Positions 5,048 to 6,109 of a stretch of 6,109 nt of DNA are shown here, piece by piece (within the stretch, counting starts at the first letter, position 1; each line of letters opens with the position of its first letter). The stretch covers positions 1-6,109 of the forward strand of contig CAIKYE010000011.1 in NCBI GenBank assembly GCA_903831585.1, given 5' to 3'. The translations under genes were made by a program, and so were the position numbers. The DNA is from an uncultured Micrococcales bacterium (GTDB lineage: Bacteria > Actinomycetota > Actinomycetes > Actinomycetales > Microbacteriaceae). The notes beneath the pieces are model-generated. The model saw nothing but the letters and a program-made list of their open reading frames with translations, did no database searches and was not told the DNA's origin.

Positions 5048-5926
5048 ATGTGGGTTTTGCTGCTCGTCTCGGTTGCCGGTTTCTTGGCGCAGCTAGTCGA
5101 CGGCGCAATGGGAATGGCCTTCGGCATTACTTCAACCTCACTGCTCTTGTTTCTGGCCTATAGCCCGGCGGCAGCCTCGGCAATAGTCCACTTGGCAGAG
5201 ATCGCCACATCGTCAATTTCGGGCATCGCGCACATCCGTTATAAAAACGTCGACTGGCACGCGCTGGTAAAGGTTGCTGTGCCGGGTTCAATTGGTGCAT
5301 TCATCGGTGCTGTTCTACTTTCGAACATCGACCTTTCGGCTTCAAGACCCTGGACGGCATCGGTCTTGCTTGCGCTTGGTGTGCTGATTCTTTATCGCTT
5401 CACCAGATCTTCGATTCTCGGGAAGAAGCGTCGAGCAAGAGCAAGGTGGCTAGCCCCGCTCGGTCTGGTCGGAGGTTTCGTTGATTCAACCGGTGGCGGC
5501 GGTTGGGGGCCGATGGTCACAACTTCGCTCACCGCATCAAACGCCCTCGAGCCCAGAAAAGCTATTGGAACAACCAATACCGCCGAGTTTGCAATTTCAA
5601 TTGCCGCGAGCATCGGTTTCTTGCTTGGCCTCGGTGCAGAGCAGATTCCTTGGGATGCCGTTCTTGCATTGCTCATCGGAGGCGTGATAGCTGCTCCGGT
5701 TGCAGCCTGGCTCGTAAGTAAGGCTCCGCAGAGGTTGCTAGGAATTCTTGTCGGTAACTTCATCGTGTTTCTAAACGTTCGACAGCTTGTAATCTCGCTC
5801 GAGGTAAATGCAATCATCAGCGTTGTGCTTTTCTCACTTGTTGCCGCAGTGGCAGTCGCGGCGCTTGTCGTAGGCCTGCGACACCTAAAGAGCGATCACG
5901 CTTCTGACAAGAACGTTGCTCTCTAG
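5048..5926 (+). CDS. TauE/SafE-family membrane transporter (putative sulfite/organosulfur anion exporter)
   Basis: This encodes a 292-residue polytopic membrane protein with about eight hydrophobic helices in two halves, typical of the TauE/SafE family, whose members move sulfite, sulfonates or related anions. The first half starts with the family signature LVDGAMGMAFG (16-26). The repeat half carries DSTGGGGWGPM (146-156) and TTNTAEF (175-181). A basic loop rich in Lys and Arg (about 124-133) joins the halves on the likely cytoplasmic side. The C-terminus is short and polar. The ATG at 5048 follows GGA at 5041-5043; a TTG at 5039 in the same frame would add three residues and cannot be excluded. 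No sulfur-metabolism gene is nearby, so the substrate stays open. It is probably the last gene of the lipoprotein-kinase-transporter set. Confidence 0.92.
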   Translation: MWVLLLVSVAGFLAQLVDGAMGMAFGITSTSLLLFLAYSPAAASAIVHLAEIATSSISGIAHIRYKNVDWHALVKVAVPGSIGAFIGAVLLSNIDLSASRPWTASVLLALGVLILYRFTRSSILGKKRRARARWLAPLGLVGGFVDSTGGGGWGPMVTTSLTASNALEPRKAIGTTNTAEFAISIAASIGFLLGLGAEQIPWDAVLALLIGGVIAAPVAAWLVSKAPQRLLGILVGNFIVFLNVRQLVISLEVNAIISVVLFSLVAAVAVAALVVGLRHLKSDHASDKNVAL

Positions 5927-5948
5927 CTCTTGCCAAGCTCGGCAGCTA
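5924..5948 (+). terminator. Weak hairpin after the transporter gene, possible terminator
   Basis: TAGC (5924-5927, containing the stop codon) and TGCC (5931-5934) pair with GGCA (5941-5944) and GCTA (5945-5948) around the loop AAGCTC, leaving a three-base bulge. No T-tract follows, so intrinsic termination would be poor. It may be a 3' end stabiliser or chance. Confidence 0.25.
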
Positions 5949-6109
5949 ACTCCTGTGCTGTTCAAATACAAAATCCGTATTGTTTACCTTTCGCCAGCAA
6001 GAATCAGCGCTCACCAGTGCTACTTTCATAGGTAAGTCCTGAGAATCGAGTCAGCCATGGTCGCGGCAAAATGCCGATAGAGACAGTCGCTCTGGCCAAG
6101 CTGACCTAT
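5949..6109. other. Right-edge region, mostly non-coding, with an unresolved partial reading frame
   Basis: On the minus strand a frame is open from the edge to a TGA at 6028-6026 (27 codons, ending ADSILRTYL). It uses several codons that look uncommon here (ATA, AGG, CTA). On the plus strand an ATG at 6071 opens a frame to the edge (MPIETVALAKLTY) but has no Shine-Dalgarno. At most one is likely to be real. A short AATAC/GTATT inverted repeat and a CGGC-AAAAT-GCCG hairpin are also present. I see no recognisable RNA family. Confidence 0.3.

Noticed and set aside
5392..5817. Minus-strand 141-codon open frame opposite the transporter
   Set aside because: It is antisense to a convincing TauE/SafE protein, and its Pro/Ser/Thr-rich product shows no domain.
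6029..6109. Right-edge segment as RNase P RNA, SRP RNA or a riboswitch
   Set aside because: I compared it with remembered core motifs of these RNAs and found no match; only short complementary stretches are present.

Overview
This 6.1-kb window looks like chromosomal DNA from an actinobacterium of moderate GC content. Freshwater Microbacteriaceae-like lineages are my best guess, but that is inference from protein style, codon use and gene density, not from a marker gene. The genes are tightly packed. The recognisable ones are housekeeping or general-metabolism genes. I see no transposase, integrase, CRISPR array or phage gene.

Layout from left to right. Position 1-39 may hold the first 13 codons of a minus-strand gene running off the left edge (weak). 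A small four-helix membrane protein of unknown function (145-555, +) converges on a Bcp-type peroxiredoxin (552-1022, -), and the two genes share one CTAG as both stop codons. A tRNA-Lys(CTT) gene (1154-1226, +) follows, with a probable extended -10 promoter and a hairpin/T-tract terminator. Next is a complete bacterial cytochrome P450 (1358-2551, +), with a possible promoter and a tandem 10-bp repeat in its leader. It converges, 15 bp apart, on an HSL-type alpha/beta-hydrolase (2567-3496, -). A divergent intergenic region then leads into three same-strand genes: a small cysteine-rich lipoprotein (3598-4005), an APH/SrkA-like phosphotransferase (4026-4988) and a TauE/SafE-family membrane transporter (5048-5926). 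The last 183 bp hold a weak hairpin after the transporter and an unresolved partial reading frame at the right edge.

How the genes may work together. Bcp detoxifies hydroperoxides using thioredoxin. The P450 and the hydrolase are plausible partners in modifying a small hydrophobic or ester substrate, but they are only convergent neighbours, and no ferredoxin or reductase for the P450 is present. The lipoprotein and the kinase are 20 bp apart with a good Shine-Dalgarno between them and are probably co-transcribed. The transporter follows 59 bp later and may belong to the same transcript.

I did not find a clearly new system. The best leads are the orphan P450 with its repeat-bearing leader and AGA-rich codon use, the disulfide-type lipoprotein coupled to a cytoplasmic kinase, and the shared stop codon at the first convergent pair.
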